A DNA stretch of 64,000 bases from an uncultured Bacteroidales bacterium (lineage in GTDB: Bacteria > Bacteroidota > Bacteroidia > Bacteroidales > UBA932), in the NCBI GenBank assembly GCA_934680015.1, contig CAKUSP010000004.1, positions 74,452 through 138,451 of the forward strand, given 5' to 3'. Positions 29,966 through 38,621 of the stretch are shown here, piece after piece (position 1 is the first letter of the stretch; each line of letters opens with the position of its first letter). The notes under the pieces were generated by a model that was not told where the DNA came from, made no database searches, and saw only the letters and a program-made list of their open reading frames with translations. The position numbers and the translations under genes are program-made.

Positions 29966-31150
29966 TCATCTAAGTTTGTTCTTTTCAAAATGTGGCATAG
30001 ATATGCAGAAGAATATAATTGTACCCACTACATTTATGGCAAATGATACCCAAAAAGCATTGTGATATCCCCAATGCTCGCTTAGTATCCCTCCCATCAG
30101 CACGCCAAGTCCTACGCCAGCCTCCCACGATGTGAGCATAGAGGAATTGGCCGTACCCCTCTGAGAATTATGAGCTAAGTTAATGAACATACTCTGAAAG
30201 CCTGGGTACATATGACCGTTGCCAAGTCCTATGATGAAGGGCGCCAGGAAAAAAGCCCACTCTTTCCTAAATGCCGCGAAAATCAAATAGCCTATCAGTA
30301 TGCAGATTATACCCTCAGCGGTATTGGCACTGACCTTATTCTTCTTAAGCCCTCGTGCTCCAGTGATGCGCGATACCATAAGACCCAATGCGAATATTAA
30401 AAACCAATACCCAGTCCCTTTTGTTATACCTAACTCTTCCTTTCCATAGATGGCTACATATGTGGATATTATTCCGAAGCAGAATGCAAAGCAGATTAGG
30501 TTAATAGCTTCGCGTGCTCCCTTAACAAGGAAGAACCTATCTAGGGAAATCACTCTTGATGATTCAGTTCTATATGATTTTTTCTCTACTTTTATTGTAG
30601 AATTGACGATGAGGGCCACCAGCGAAATCATCATCGAGAATAGGAATAGGATATGGTAATCTCCACCTGCAGCCTGCAAGACAAACACCGCGGCAAATGG
30701 GCCAAGAGCTGTCGCTACATTGTTGCTTAATCCGAAGTAACTTATACCTTCAGTGCGTCTACTTGATGGTAGCACATCTATGGCCACTGTATTCAAAGAC
30801 ACTATTGTAGTTCCAAACGGAGCTCCATGTATGGTCCTGAATATCGCGAAAATGGTGAGTGTTCCAGCTGCAATATATCCCGCGAAAAGGGCGAAAAATA
30901 TAAAATTACAGATGAGTAGCACTACTTTTCTAGGGAAGCTATCTACTAGATACCCACTAAATGGACTGATAAAAATTATCATCAGTGTATAACAGGACAA
31001 AACGATACCTATGGTATCTTTACCGGCCCCGAATGTTTCGCTTAGGTATAGTGGCAATAAAGGAACTATTAATGTAAACGAAAACTTCACAAGAAAATTC
31101 CCTATACAGGCTTTTATAAAATTACTATTCCATAGTTTTTCTGATGTCAT
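29966..31150 (-). CDS. major facilitator superfamily transporter
   Basis: The protein has 394 residues with about twelve hydrophobic segments. The loop GYLVDSFPRKVVLL after the second helix corresponds to the MFS motif A region, and the second half repeats the pattern. It is an inner-membrane secondary transporter, probably an exporter of the sugar-efflux or drug-efflux type. The substrate cannot be predicted. It is monocistronic on the minus strand, upstream of oadGAB. Confidence 0.88.
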   Translation of the reverse strand: MTSEKLWNSNFIKACIGNFLVKFSFTLIVPLLPLYLSETFGAGKDTIGIVLSCYTLMIIFISPFSGYLVDSFPRKVVLLICNFIFFALFAGYIAAGTLTIFAIFRTIHGAPFGTTIVSLNTVAIDVLPSSRRTEGISYFGLSNNVATALGPFAAVFVLQAAGGDYHILFLFSMMISLVALIVNSTIKVEKKSYRTESSRVISLDRFFLVKGAREAINLICFAFCFGIISTYVAIYGKEELGITKGTGYWFLIFALGLMVSRITGARGLKKNKVSANTAEGIICILIGYLIFAAFRKEWAFFLAPFIIGLGNGHMYPGFQSMFINLAHNSQRGTANSSMLTSWEAGVGLGVLMGGILSEHWGYHNAFWVSFAINVVGTIIFFCISMPHFEKNKLR

Positions 31151-31187
31151 ACTAGTCTTCTACTAACTAACTTTCAAAAATTAACCT

Positions 31188-31258
31188 ACACCATCTCATG
31201 AAATCTTATTAGTCTAATCCTCAAAAATCTCATATCAATCTGGCACACTTTATTTTTA
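31188..31258. repeat. dispersed non-coding repeat, copy 1
   Basis: This stretch (AACCTACACCATCT ... ATCTGGCACACTTTATTTTT) aligns with 62055-62131 (AACCTGCATCATCT ... ATCTGGCGCAGGTTATTTTT) at roughly 70% by eye with one short gap. It lies in the divergent intergenic space between the MFS gene and the outer-membrane protein gene. Its nature is unknown. Confidence 0.4.
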
Positions 31259-31348
31259 TAAGAAACTGAACAAGTTTCGCAAATAGATATAGCATACTAC
31301 CTTGCAAGGTATCTTGCAAAGATGCGAAAAAACTACGATATTTCGGCC

Positions 31349-32455
31349 ATGAAATATTGGAAACTGACCCTTACACTTATCAGCGCGCTATTCGCGAAAG
31401 AACTTATGGCTGAATCTCCACTTCGTGTGCCACATATAATATATGACTTAGGTTTCGACTTAAGATTTGATAATAGGGAATTTTCTCCTAGTGGATATTC
31501 AAGTTCTGGAACCATTTTCGGTACCAGGTTTTATCCGACCATCGGACTTGAAACTTACTCGTTAGGTGCTGTTCATAATTTGATAGGTGGTGCAGAGATT
31601 AGAAAAGATTTCGGCGATATTAATGATATCGGAACACATTTGATTTCCGACTTATTCTTCTATTATAATTTTGAAAATAATAGTTTCACTATAACCGGGG
31701 GAGTATTTCCTCGCTCAAAGTGTAAGGAAGTATGGTCAACTGCATTTCTTAGTGAAAAACACATTTGGTACGATCCCTACATAGAAGGTATACTATTCAC
31801 TACCTCAGGATTAGACTACAGGGTAGAATTGGGCTGTGACTGGATGGGCATGTATGGCGCTGGAACTTCTGTCAAAGAGCAATTTATGATCTTCTCTGCC
31901 GGACATCGTATGCTTGGTAGGCATTTGAAGTTAGGTTATAATGCCTATATGGTCCATTTCGCTAATTCCATTGACGCTCCAGGGGTTTGTGATAATATAT
32001 TGGCCGAGCCATTTTTAGAGTTAAGATTTAGCGACTTATGGCTAACAGATAGGTTTTCTTTAAAGTTTGGTTACATACAGTCACTGCAAAGGGATAGATT
32101 GGAAACGCTTGATTTTATGGCACCAGGATTAGGAGAGGCTACATTGGCAATAGCTAGAGGTCATGTGGGCATAAAGAATAGCCTGTATTATGGAAAGGAT
32201 ATCATGCCCCTTTATTCAAAGACAGATTCTGCAGGCGTGCCTTATGCCGATAGGCTTTACTTCGGCGATCCTTTTTTTAGAATTTATGAAGATGACTCAT
32301 CGAGTTGCGGGTCATATGACAGATTAGAGTTGTTTTATGAAAAAGTTTTGGGTGGCAGTCTGAAAATTAAGGCTAGTGCTATTTTCCATTTTAACAACGC
32401 TTCTTTTAGCGGAAGTCAACAGGTTGTGTCGCTAAGTTATGATTTCGGTAGATAG
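31349..32455 (+). CDS. putative outer-membrane beta-barrel protein
   Basis: Taken from the ATG at 31349 the protein has 368 residues and begins with a clean signal peptide (MKYWKLTLTLISALFAKELMA). An ATG nine codons upstream would add a polar extension and is less likely. The mature part is rich in aromatic residues and alternating strands, and ends QQVVSLSYDFGR, fitting an outer-membrane barrel. No family was recognised. It stands alone on the plus strand. Confidence 0.6.
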   Translation: MKYWKLTLTLISALFAKELMAESPLRVPHIIYDLGFDLRFDNREFSPSGYSSSGTIFGTRFYPTIGLETYSLGAVHNLIGGAEIRKDFGDINDIGTHLISDLFFYYNFENNSFTITGGVFPRSKCKEVWSTAFLSEKHIWYDPYIEGILFTTSGLDYRVELGCDWMGMYGAGTSVKEQFMIFSAGHRMLGRHLKLGYNAYMVHFANSIDAPGVCDNILAEPFLELRFSDLWLTDRFSLKFGYIQSLQRDRLETLDFMAPGLGEATLAIARGHVGIKNSLYYGKDIMPLYSKTDSAGVPYADRLYFGDPFFRIYEDDSSSCGSYDRLELFYEKVLGGSLKIKASAIFHFNNASFSGSQQVVSLSYDFGR

Positions 32456-32643
32456 ATTTTTACCATCTGTTCGATCTATATTCCTTTTCTCATCAGTCGT
32501 GTACCTCCAGTATACGCCTTCTTTCAAAGTCAAAACTGTCTCGAAAAATCCTCATAACTAAATTCGATAATCATTTCAAAACAGCTTCTTACTAAATTAG
32601 AATTCACATCGCTTAAAGCAAGAACTTACCTGAATCGAAAATA

Positions 32644-33432
32644 ATGAAGCAAGCTAAACCACTTATTATTAATATAAGTCATTCCTATGACTATGAACCT
32701 GGCATGCATAAGTTCGGCTTTGAAGTGGTCGATTGTACTGACCTGTATGGTACCGAGTTTTTCTGTTCCCCAGAAGCGGAGAAAGAGTTTAAAAAAAGAC
32801 TGTCTAATTACTCTTTACATGGTATTCACTTCATCGATTCTGGTAATTACCATTATATTTCTAAGTTATGGTGTGATAGAATAAAGTGGCCCTTTTCATT
32901 AATTCTATTCGATCACCATACTGATATGCAGAGGTCTAGTATCGAAGGATTGCTTTCCTGCGGTAATTGGGTAAGGAAAATGTTAGAGGGTAATAACTAT
33001 TTGGCAAAAGTCGTCGTTTTGGGCGCTGACGAATCTCAGCGCACTACTATAGATCCAAGCCTATGCTCTCGCATACTGTTCTATGGCGAAGATGAACTTA
33101 GGGATAAATCTGCATGGAAGGAGTTTTCTGCGATGCATCTCTCCGAGCCGGTATATGTGTCGATAGACAAGGATGTTCTTGACACAGAGGAGGCTATTAC
33201 TGACTGGGACCAGGGGAGTATGACTTTAAATAGATTAGAGCGATTACTTAAAATAGTTTTCAATAATGAAAAGGTTATAGGTTTGGATATTTGTGGAGAG
33301 TATACTGGGCTTTCCGATCTAGATAAAATGCAAAAGGCAGCATACGTGAATGAAAAGACTAATCTAGAGTTGTTCGATGAAGTAGAAGGGGAGGATACGA
33401 TGATGAATACTGGAAGAATCCACAATCTTTAA
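32644..33432 (+). CDS. arginase/ureohydrolase-family protein
   Basis: The protein has 262 residues. It carries the ureohydrolase metal motifs in altered form: DHHTD with D90, H92 and D94, and SIDKDVLD with D175 and D177. H70 in SGNYHYI may stand for the usual GGDHS histidine. Family members are Mn-dependent hydrolases acting on arginine, agmatine, guanidinobutyrate or formiminoglutamate. The shortened N-terminus and unusual first motif make the substrate uncertain. It is cytoplasmic and stands alone. Confidence 0.78.
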   Translation: MKQAKPLIINISHSYDYEPGMHKFGFEVVDCTDLYGTEFFCSPEAEKEFKKRLSNYSLHGIHFIDSGNYHYISKLWCDRIKWPFSLILFDHHTDMQRSSIEGLLSCGNWVRKMLEGNNYLAKVVVLGADESQRTTIDPSLCSRILFYGEDELRDKSAWKEFSAMHLSEPVYVSIDKDVLDTEEAITDWDQGSMTLNRLERLLKIVFNNEKVIGLDICGEYTGLSDLDKMQKAAYVNEKTNLELFDEVEGEDTMMNTGRIHNL

Positions 33433-33576
33433 GTTCTGATTTTTCTATTTTTAAATCGTCAGAAGATCTGCCTCCTATAAATATCCAAGAATCTTCGTCT
33501 CATGTGGAGCCTTATGTTAGTGTCATTCCGCAGACTCTTTCGCCATATAAAGCTTCTGAATATTCAAGTGTTTGTC

Positions 33577-34596
33577 CTACTTCAATTTCTTCGCGAGATG
33601 TTCATGGTGGTAGAGTTCCAGTGAATTAACCACATTCTGCCAAATACTATACAACCCGCCAGCAACCGAAGTCACAGGTGTGAGATACGAGTAGCCGAGC
33701 CAAATCAAAAAGCCGGAATTCTTTTGCCCAAGTGCTTGGCCTGCAGAAGTCTCGTCTTCGAGAATAGAACTGGGCTCGTTTGAGCGATTGGCCTTTTTTC
33801 CAGCCAATTTTCCTACACCGAACTGCACTATAGTACAAATTAACGAAACAGCGCCGATCATTCCAACTGTCCATACTGTGATGCCACTATTCATAAGTGC
33901 TTCTGTGGCAAGATAGATGGAAAACATCAATGCCACACCCCAGCAATAGAACGCCCATTCGGTGAAACGCAGCAGAAAGCGTTGCACTCTACGCATCGTA
34001 TAACGAATTATCCAAGCAAGGAGTAGTGGGAATACGAGAAGAGGGAAGATCTTGGCACAAATCGCCACGAAACCCTCCCAAAAGGTGGTACCTGCCTCCA
34101 AATTTACTATAGGAATAGCAATGGGAAGCACTATAGCAGCAGAAATGTTGATTAGCACTACATAAGAGATGGTATCAGAAAGGCTTCCACCCAGCTTACG
34201 AGTAATTACCCCTGCCGCTGCGGCTGTAGGGCAGATAAAACAGAGCATGGCACATTCTGCAAGTACGCGAGCAACTCCATCTGGTAGTTTCGTGACTAGC
34301 AGAGTTAATGCGGTGAATATTGCCAATTGAAATGCTAGTAGGTAAAAATGCCACTTCCTAAATCTAAGGTCGTGCGGAGAAACAGTATTGAACTGAAGAA
34401 ATAGCATTACGGCGATGAATGCAGGCTGAATATTTTTTGCCAATTCAGAAAACCAGGGCTCAACATTAGTATGAAGAAATTCAACACTGAATAAAATTAA
34501 ATAAGACACTACCCCCAAGACTATAGCAAGCGGTAGCATCCAATCCTTTACGAATTTGATTATTCTTGACATATACGAATGACGATACTTTGGCAC
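33577..34596 (-). CDS. bile acid:Na+ symporter (SBF)-like transporter
   Basis: The protein has 339 residues with eight to ten hydrophobic segments. The pattern MLFLQFNTV, CFICPTAAAAGVITRKLGG and a second-half repeat resembles the SBF/BASS fold of sodium-coupled transporters. A second ATG at codon 9 (34572; MSRIIKFVKDW) is an equally plausible start. Substrate unknown. The gene is convergent with the arginase-family gene and is the last intact gene before the defence island. Confidence 0.7.
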   Translation of the reverse strand: MPKYRHSYMSRIIKFVKDWMLPLAIVLGVVSYLILFSVEFLHTNVEPWFSELAKNIQPAFIAVMLFLQFNTVSPHDLRFRKWHFYLLAFQLAIFTALTLLVTKLPDGVARVLAECAMLCFICPTAAAAGVITRKLGGSLSDTISYVVLINISAAIVLPIAIPIVNLEAGTTFWEGFVAICAKIFPLLVFPLLLAWIIRYTMRRVQRFLLRFTEWAFYCWGVALMFSIYLATEALMNSGITVWTVGMIGAVSLICTIVQFGVGKLAGKKANRSNEPSSILEDETSAGQALGQKNSGFLIWLGYSYLTPVTSVAGGLYSIWQNVVNSLELYHHEHLAKKLK

Positions 34597-34683
34597 TTTC
34601 TACCTTTGCTTAAACAAACTTATGAATTTTGATCAAACTTCTAATTTAGTAGGCGTTAAAAAATAAGTTGGTAATCAAGTTGC

Positions 34684-35053
34684 TTAACGATTAATCAGTT
34701 CGTTAATTTCTCTTTCCGAAAGGCCTGTTGCTAAAGCAATTTGTTTAACAGAAAGTCCCATATTTAGAAGATTCTTCGCCTTTAGCAAGACCATCCATAA
34801 GTCCTTGTTCTCTTGCGAAATCTATACAGTTCTGATAATCATAAATCATTTTCTGGTCCTCCAAATATTTTTGTCTATCGCCAGGAGCGAAGTTAGCGAT
34901 ATCGAACAAATCTGCAAAATAATTTTCATCGAACTCCGCAGGGATTTCATTCATGTGTGATAGATTTTGAAATACCTTGTTAAATCGTGGAAGTTCTATA
35001 AAGAGAAAATGAAGATTGTTACTATAAGGTTCATTGTACTCTAACTCTTTCAT
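34684..35053 (-). pseudogene. decayed Rpn-type PD-(D/E)XK nuclease gene, C-terminal remnant
   Basis: An ORF of 102 residues (FIELPRFNKVFQ, then IDFAREQGLMDGLAKGEE) matches the C-terminal half of Rpn-family recombination-promoting nucleases, also called PD-(D/E)XK transposase-like proteins. The family-typical ending NMGLSVKQIALATGLSEREINELI is still present at 34684-34756 but in another frame, so a frameshift lies near 34760-34775. The N-terminal nuclease half is missing. It is a relic at the left edge of the BREX island. Confidence 0.7.
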
Positions 35054-35308
35054 TATGTAAAACTATACGAATTACTTCTAGTGTCCAACATGGCTCGTAA
35101 GTAAAATACGTATTAAGGCAAACACCATAAACCAAAATAAAACCCTTGAAGTCAATGTGCTTTATAGGGCATTCTATTAAGGGTGGTAAGTAAATGGGTT
35201 TAGGTCATAAAAAATCTTCATAATGAAATTCAAAAAACTATTTCTACTCGGCCTCTAAAAAAGTGTACGCGAAGTAAATAAATGTTCGACATTATGGAAA
35301 ATAATAAC
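35054..35308. other. gene-free relic stretch left of the BREX operon
   Basis: No intact gene is visible. It holds a sequence repeated at 62228-62284, and an abortive start at 35223-35258 (MKFKKLFLLGL, then stop) that looks like the first part of a signal peptide cut by recombination. The rest shows nothing I recognise. Confidence 0.5.
35145..35204. repeat. dispersed non-coding repeat type 2, copy 1
   Basis: The stretch containing CCTTGAAGTCAATGTGC and GTAAGTAAA aligns with 62228-62284 (CTTTGAAGTCAAAGTGC ... GTAAGTAAA) at roughly 75% by eye. Both copies lie in gene-poor DNA next to relic or mobile sequence. Confidence 0.4.
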
Positions 35309-35316
35309 TATATTTG
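35309..35316 (+). promoter_or_regulatory. promoter -7 element of the BREX operon
   Basis: TATATTTG matches TAnnTTTG. Transcription from here would give a leader of about 330 nt before brxP that includes the long hairpin at 35447-35560. The -33 region is not clear. Confidence 0.5.
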
Positions 35317-35446
35317 CATTAAGTGCTTAGGTGTGCGAATAACTCACTGACATCCTAAAATGAATATTTTATAGTCAGCGATAGTTTTTATCTGCACATT
35401 TAGGCAGACATATATTTAAAGAAACTAAATGAGTTTTCTTTTAGCG

Positions 35447-35560
35447 TATTCTTAGAAATCGCCAAATTTAAAAGGATATAAGCGCTAAAAGAAAATCGCG
35501 TCCATCAGGCGTGGTTTTCTTCGTTGCTTATATCGGGCGTTTGGCGATGCCTTAAGAATG
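35447..35560 (+). ncRNA. long imperfect hairpin in the BREX leader (possible structured RNA)
   Basis: The 114 bases fold into one rod. Paired blocks are 447-455/552-560, 458-466/540-548, 475-483/526-534 and 489-502/508-521 (last three digits of the positions, all 35xxx), closed by the 5-base loop CATCA. Several pairs in the apical block are G-U, which favours function as RNA rather than a DNA inverted repeat. It lies downstream of the TATATTTG element and upstream of brxP. It could be an attenuator, a small RNA or a mobile-element remnant; no known RNA family was recognised. Confidence 0.5.
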
Positions 35561-35656
35561 TAACGTAGAGAGCCGCGCTTTTTTATTGTGTTGTGGGGAG
35601 TAGTTACGCTATAAGTGAATTCTGGTAGAAAAAAAAGAAGAACACTGTGCGAAAAC

Positions 35657-38155
35657 ATGTATAAAATAACTTGGGATAAAGAAACTGGAGGTGTGCAACT
35701 TAACTCGCGCATAGTTGAAGGCACACTGGGGACGAGTCCAAGACCTGTATTTTGGGAGGAGCTTGACCTTCTCGGACTTAATGAAAAGGGATGGACTTAT
35801 CCACATTCTGAAGCACCTCTACTATGGGCGGTAAACAAACAGTATTATTATCGTGGAGAATTGTGCTTTGAGGCTAAAGGAGCAAATATATATGATCCAG
35901 CGCAGATAATAATGCAACCTGGCAAAGAAAGATTATCCCTTAAGCCAGTGAACATAAAGAAGATGCTTGACAGATGCCATGAATTTATGTTTTTGCTTGA
36001 ATCTGAAGCGATAGAGTTTATTCATGATACATACAATCAGTATGTCAGTGCCCGTAAGAGTGTAGAAGCCGTATCTGCCAATCAACTGGATTATGACCTG
36101 TTGGTGCAAAGAATGGAAAAAAAATCCAAGCAAAAAATGGCTATCGTACGTGAAGATTGCAATAGTTTTGACATCATGCCTCTTGAAAGCGCACAATCTT
36201 CCGGGAAAAAAGTATATCAGACCACTAAGATAGACAAGTTCCTCGCATCATTTAGCGGAGGAAAAGACTCACAAGTTGTTCTCGATCTTTGTACAAGGGC
36301 TATACCCAGTACAGAGTTTGAAGTGATTTATTCTGATACAGGCTATGAACTTCCTCCGTCACTTGAACTTTACAAGACTGTCCAAAAACATTACCATGAG
36401 AAATTTCCCGACCTAAAATTTTCTATAGCCAAGAACCATGAAAGTGTCCTTCACTACTGGGATACCATCGGCACTCCGAGCGACAAACATAGATGGTGTT
36501 GCGCAATTATGAAAACAGCTCCATTATATAGATCTCTTAAGGTTGATGGTAACAGACAAGCAAAAGCACTTGCTTTTGAAGGTGTTAGATCTGAGGAAAG
36601 TGCGTTGCGTTCAAATTATGAAAGAATCGGCAAAGGGGTTAAACATGATTCTGTCATTAATGCAAGACCTATTCTAAATTGGAATACAACGGAGGTATTC
36701 ATATATCTTTTTGCGCATAATCTTCATATCAACCAAGCATATAGATTGGGTAAACCGCGAGTAGGATGCCTAATATGTCCATTCTCTTCACCATGGGATG
36801 ATATGATTGTTAATACTATGTACAAGAAAGAATTGGAACCATTTCTCTCTAGACTAGTTGAATACTCAAAACAACGTCATATTCCTAATCTTGAAGAATA
36901 CATTAAGGAACATAAATGGAAACTTAGAGCTAGCGGTAACAATGTTGGTTCAAAAACAAAAGTTGTCTTTCTGAAGCTGTTTCCGACTTTTATCGTTCAG
37001 GTTTCAAATGCAAGGAAGAGTATTGAAACATGGTTACCTGTTCTAAGTGAATACTCTATTAGTTATAAATCGAATAGCAAGGTTGTTGGCGAGTTGAAAT
37101 ATAACAAAAATGTATACTCTTTTGACATATTAAAAAAAGACGAAAATAATTACACTTTCACTTTACATGAAATTAATGATGCTCAACTTGTTTCTCTAAT
37201 GAAACGAGTCATTTTTAAAAGCGCATATTGCATTAATTGTGAAGGATGTGAAGTTGAATGCCCAACAGGTGCACTTAGTGTTTACCCTAAAATATCAATC
37301 AACAAACAGAAATGTATTCACTGCCATAAATGTCTCCAATTTCATGACAATGGATGCATAGTAGCAAATTCTTTAATTATGAACACTGAAACTAATGCAA
37401 AAGGTGGAGGTATCTCACGAATAGGAACATTTGGTATCCATGAAGAATGGTTACAGGAATACCTAGCAGATCCAGATGGTTTTTGGACTTCCAATTGTCT
37501 AGGAAATAAACAAGAACAGAGTTTTAAAGCATGGCTTTTAGATGCAAATATCATCAATGCTCAAAGACAACTAACATTCTTTGGAGAATTTTTAAAAGAC
37601 CATTACGAGGATGAGCCAGAGCTTATTTGGGAACTTATGTGGACAAACTATGCATATGGTTCAATATTGTGTCATTGGTTTATGAATACCATTAATATTG
37701 GCCAAGTATTTTCAAAATCTATGCTTGACGAATTAGCATTAAGTGATTTTGAGGGTTCCCGAAATACGATTACATATGCTATAGGCGGATTCATGCAAAT
37801 ATTCAATTATTCACCTATTGGCAATGTCCTTAATCAAGGGGATAGTGTTGATAGCAAATCATATATCCGTTCAGGACATTCCGAACTATCATGTACAGCT
37901 TTCGCTTATTCATTGTATAAATATGCAGAAGCCAAGAATGTTCGTTCGCTTAAGGTTTCAGACTTTTATCAAGATGAATGCGAAATAGGACCTGCAAAGG
38001 AATTTGCCATTTCCAAATCCATATTCGAAAAATTACTCCGTCAACTCAATTCTGCTACGAATCGAGTTTTGATTGCAGAGTTAAACATGGGCCTTGACAG
38101 CATTACTCTCCGAGAAGATCTAACATCAATGAGTGTTCTAGAACAGCTTGTGTAA
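35657..38155 (+). CDS. brxP: BrxP: PAPS reductase-family protein with ferredoxin and DUF4007-like domains (BREX type 4)
   Basis: From the ATG at 35657 the protein has 832 residues; an ATG 14 codons earlier gives only a basic extension. The N-terminal region (YKITWDKETGG) is DndC-like. A PAPS reductase/ATP-pyrophosphatase domain carries SGGKDS at 200-205 and RWCCAIMKTAP. Next comes a two-cluster ferredoxin segment with C525, C528, C531, C535 and C553, C556, C559, C567. The C-terminal part (about 585-825) resembles DUF4007, a domain found with DNA phosphorothioation genes. BrxP defines BREX type 4 and probably provides sulfur chemistry for a DNA mark; that role is inferred. The next gene starts 2 bases after its stop. 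Confidence 0.88.
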   Translation: MYKITWDKETGGVQLNSRIVEGTLGTSPRPVFWEELDLLGLNEKGWTYPHSEAPLLWAVNKQYYYRGELCFEAKGANIYDPAQIIMQPGKERLSLKPVNIKKMLDRCHEFMFLLESEAIEFIHDTYNQYVSARKSVEAVSANQLDYDLLVQRMEKKSKQKMAIVREDCNSFDIMPLESAQSSGKKVYQTTKIDKFLASFSGGKDSQVVLDLCTRAIPSTEFEVIYSDTGYELPPSLELYKTVQKHYHEKFPDLKFSIAKNHESVLHYWDTIGTPSDKHRWCCAIMKTAPLYRSLKVDGNRQAKALAFEGVRSEESALRSNYERIGKGVKHDSVINARPILNWNTTEVFIYLFAHNLHINQAYRLGKPRVGCLICPFSSPWDDMIVNTMYKKELEPFLSRLVEYSKQRHIPNLEEYIKEHKWKLRASGNNVGSKTKVVFLKLFPTFIVQVSNARKSIETWLPVLSEYSISYKSNSKVVGELKYNKNVYSFDILKKDENNYTFTLHEINDAQLVSLMKRVIFKSAYCINCEGCEVECPTGALSVYPKISINKQKCIHCHKCLQFHDNGCIVANSLIMNTETNAKGGGISRIGTFGIHEEWLQEYLADPDGFWTSNCLGNKQEQSFKAWLLDANIINAQRQLTFFGEFLKDHYEDEPELIWELMWTNYAYGSILCHWFMNTINIGQVFSKSMLDELALSDFEGSRNTITYAIGGFMQIFNYSPIGNVLNQGDSVDSKSYIRSGHSELSCTAFAYSLYKYAEAKNVRSLKVSDFYQDECEIGPAKEFAISKSIFEKLLRQLNSATNRVLIAELNMGLDSITLREDLTSMSVLEQLV

Positions 38156-38157
38156 CA

Positions 38158-38586
38158 ATGGCTCAATCCGATCTCAAAAAAGCATATTATAGGAACCTAA
38201 TCCTGTCAATGAAAGTAGCAATTTATAATGGTACACCAATAATTGCTAAACCAGTGTTTATGCTTACCATATTTCAAATGATTGAGGATGGCATACTATT
38301 GGGGAATAATATTACATTTTCTGATGAACTCTGCGAAAGATATTCTAATCTATTTCACAAATATAGTAATGGAAAATTAACACCAGTCATTTATCCATAC
38401 TACTATTTAAACAGTGAAGAGTTTTATTATGTCAAAGGAGACACAAGCAGGAGGACCCCATCATTATCTTTTATTAAGGAACATGTAGAATACGCTGCCT
38501 TGGACGATGAGTTATGGGATCTGCTACAAGACCCAACAGTGAGGAATGATTATAGAGAAGCGATAATAAGGAAATTCATTAAATAA
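38158..38586 (+). CDS. small BREX-operon protein resembling a sulfur-binding-type DNA-recognition domain
   Basis: The protein has 142 residues and no signal peptide. Its order of motifs (KPVFMLTIFQMIEDG at 31-45, ITFSDELCERYSNLF at 52-66, YPYYYL at 79-84, then EEFYYV) resembles the N-terminal domain of some HNH restriction endonucleases. That domain includes the sulfur-binding domain that recognises phosphorothioate DNA (usual pattern KPLLLL...IPF...YPFW.L..DGFW). Y83 falls where known sulfur pockets have a small residue, so binding may differ. No HNH motif follows. Placed directly after brxP, it could be the reader or a specificity subunit. The assignment is by eye and is not certain. Confidence 0.5.
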   Translation: MAQSDLKKAYYRNLILSMKVAIYNGTPIIAKPVFMLTIFQMIEDGILLGNNITFSDELCERYSNLFHKYSNGKLTPVIYPYYYLNSEEFYYVKGDTSRRTPSLSFIKEHVEYAALDDELWDLLQDPTVRNDYREAIIRKFIK

Positions 38587-38621
38587 CACAATCACCTAAT
38601 TGAATACAAAACTATTAAGAT

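Noticed and set aside
29803..29988. ORF between oadG and the MFS gene
   Set aside because: It overlaps both flanking genes' ends and the oad promoter and has no recognisable protein features.
31322..31348. Upstream start for the outer-membrane protein
   Set aside because: It would place polar residues before the signal peptide; the ATG at 31349 gives a normal leader.
32456..32643. Possible RNA gene or small ORF between the barrel protein and the arginase-family gene
   Set aside because: No strong hairpin, promoter pair or coding potential was visible.
35309..35656. Retron-like ncRNA (stem-loops followed by a long hairpin)
   Set aside because: There is no reverse transcriptase gene nearby, and the typical flanking a1/a2 inverted repeats with a priming guanosine could not be identified.
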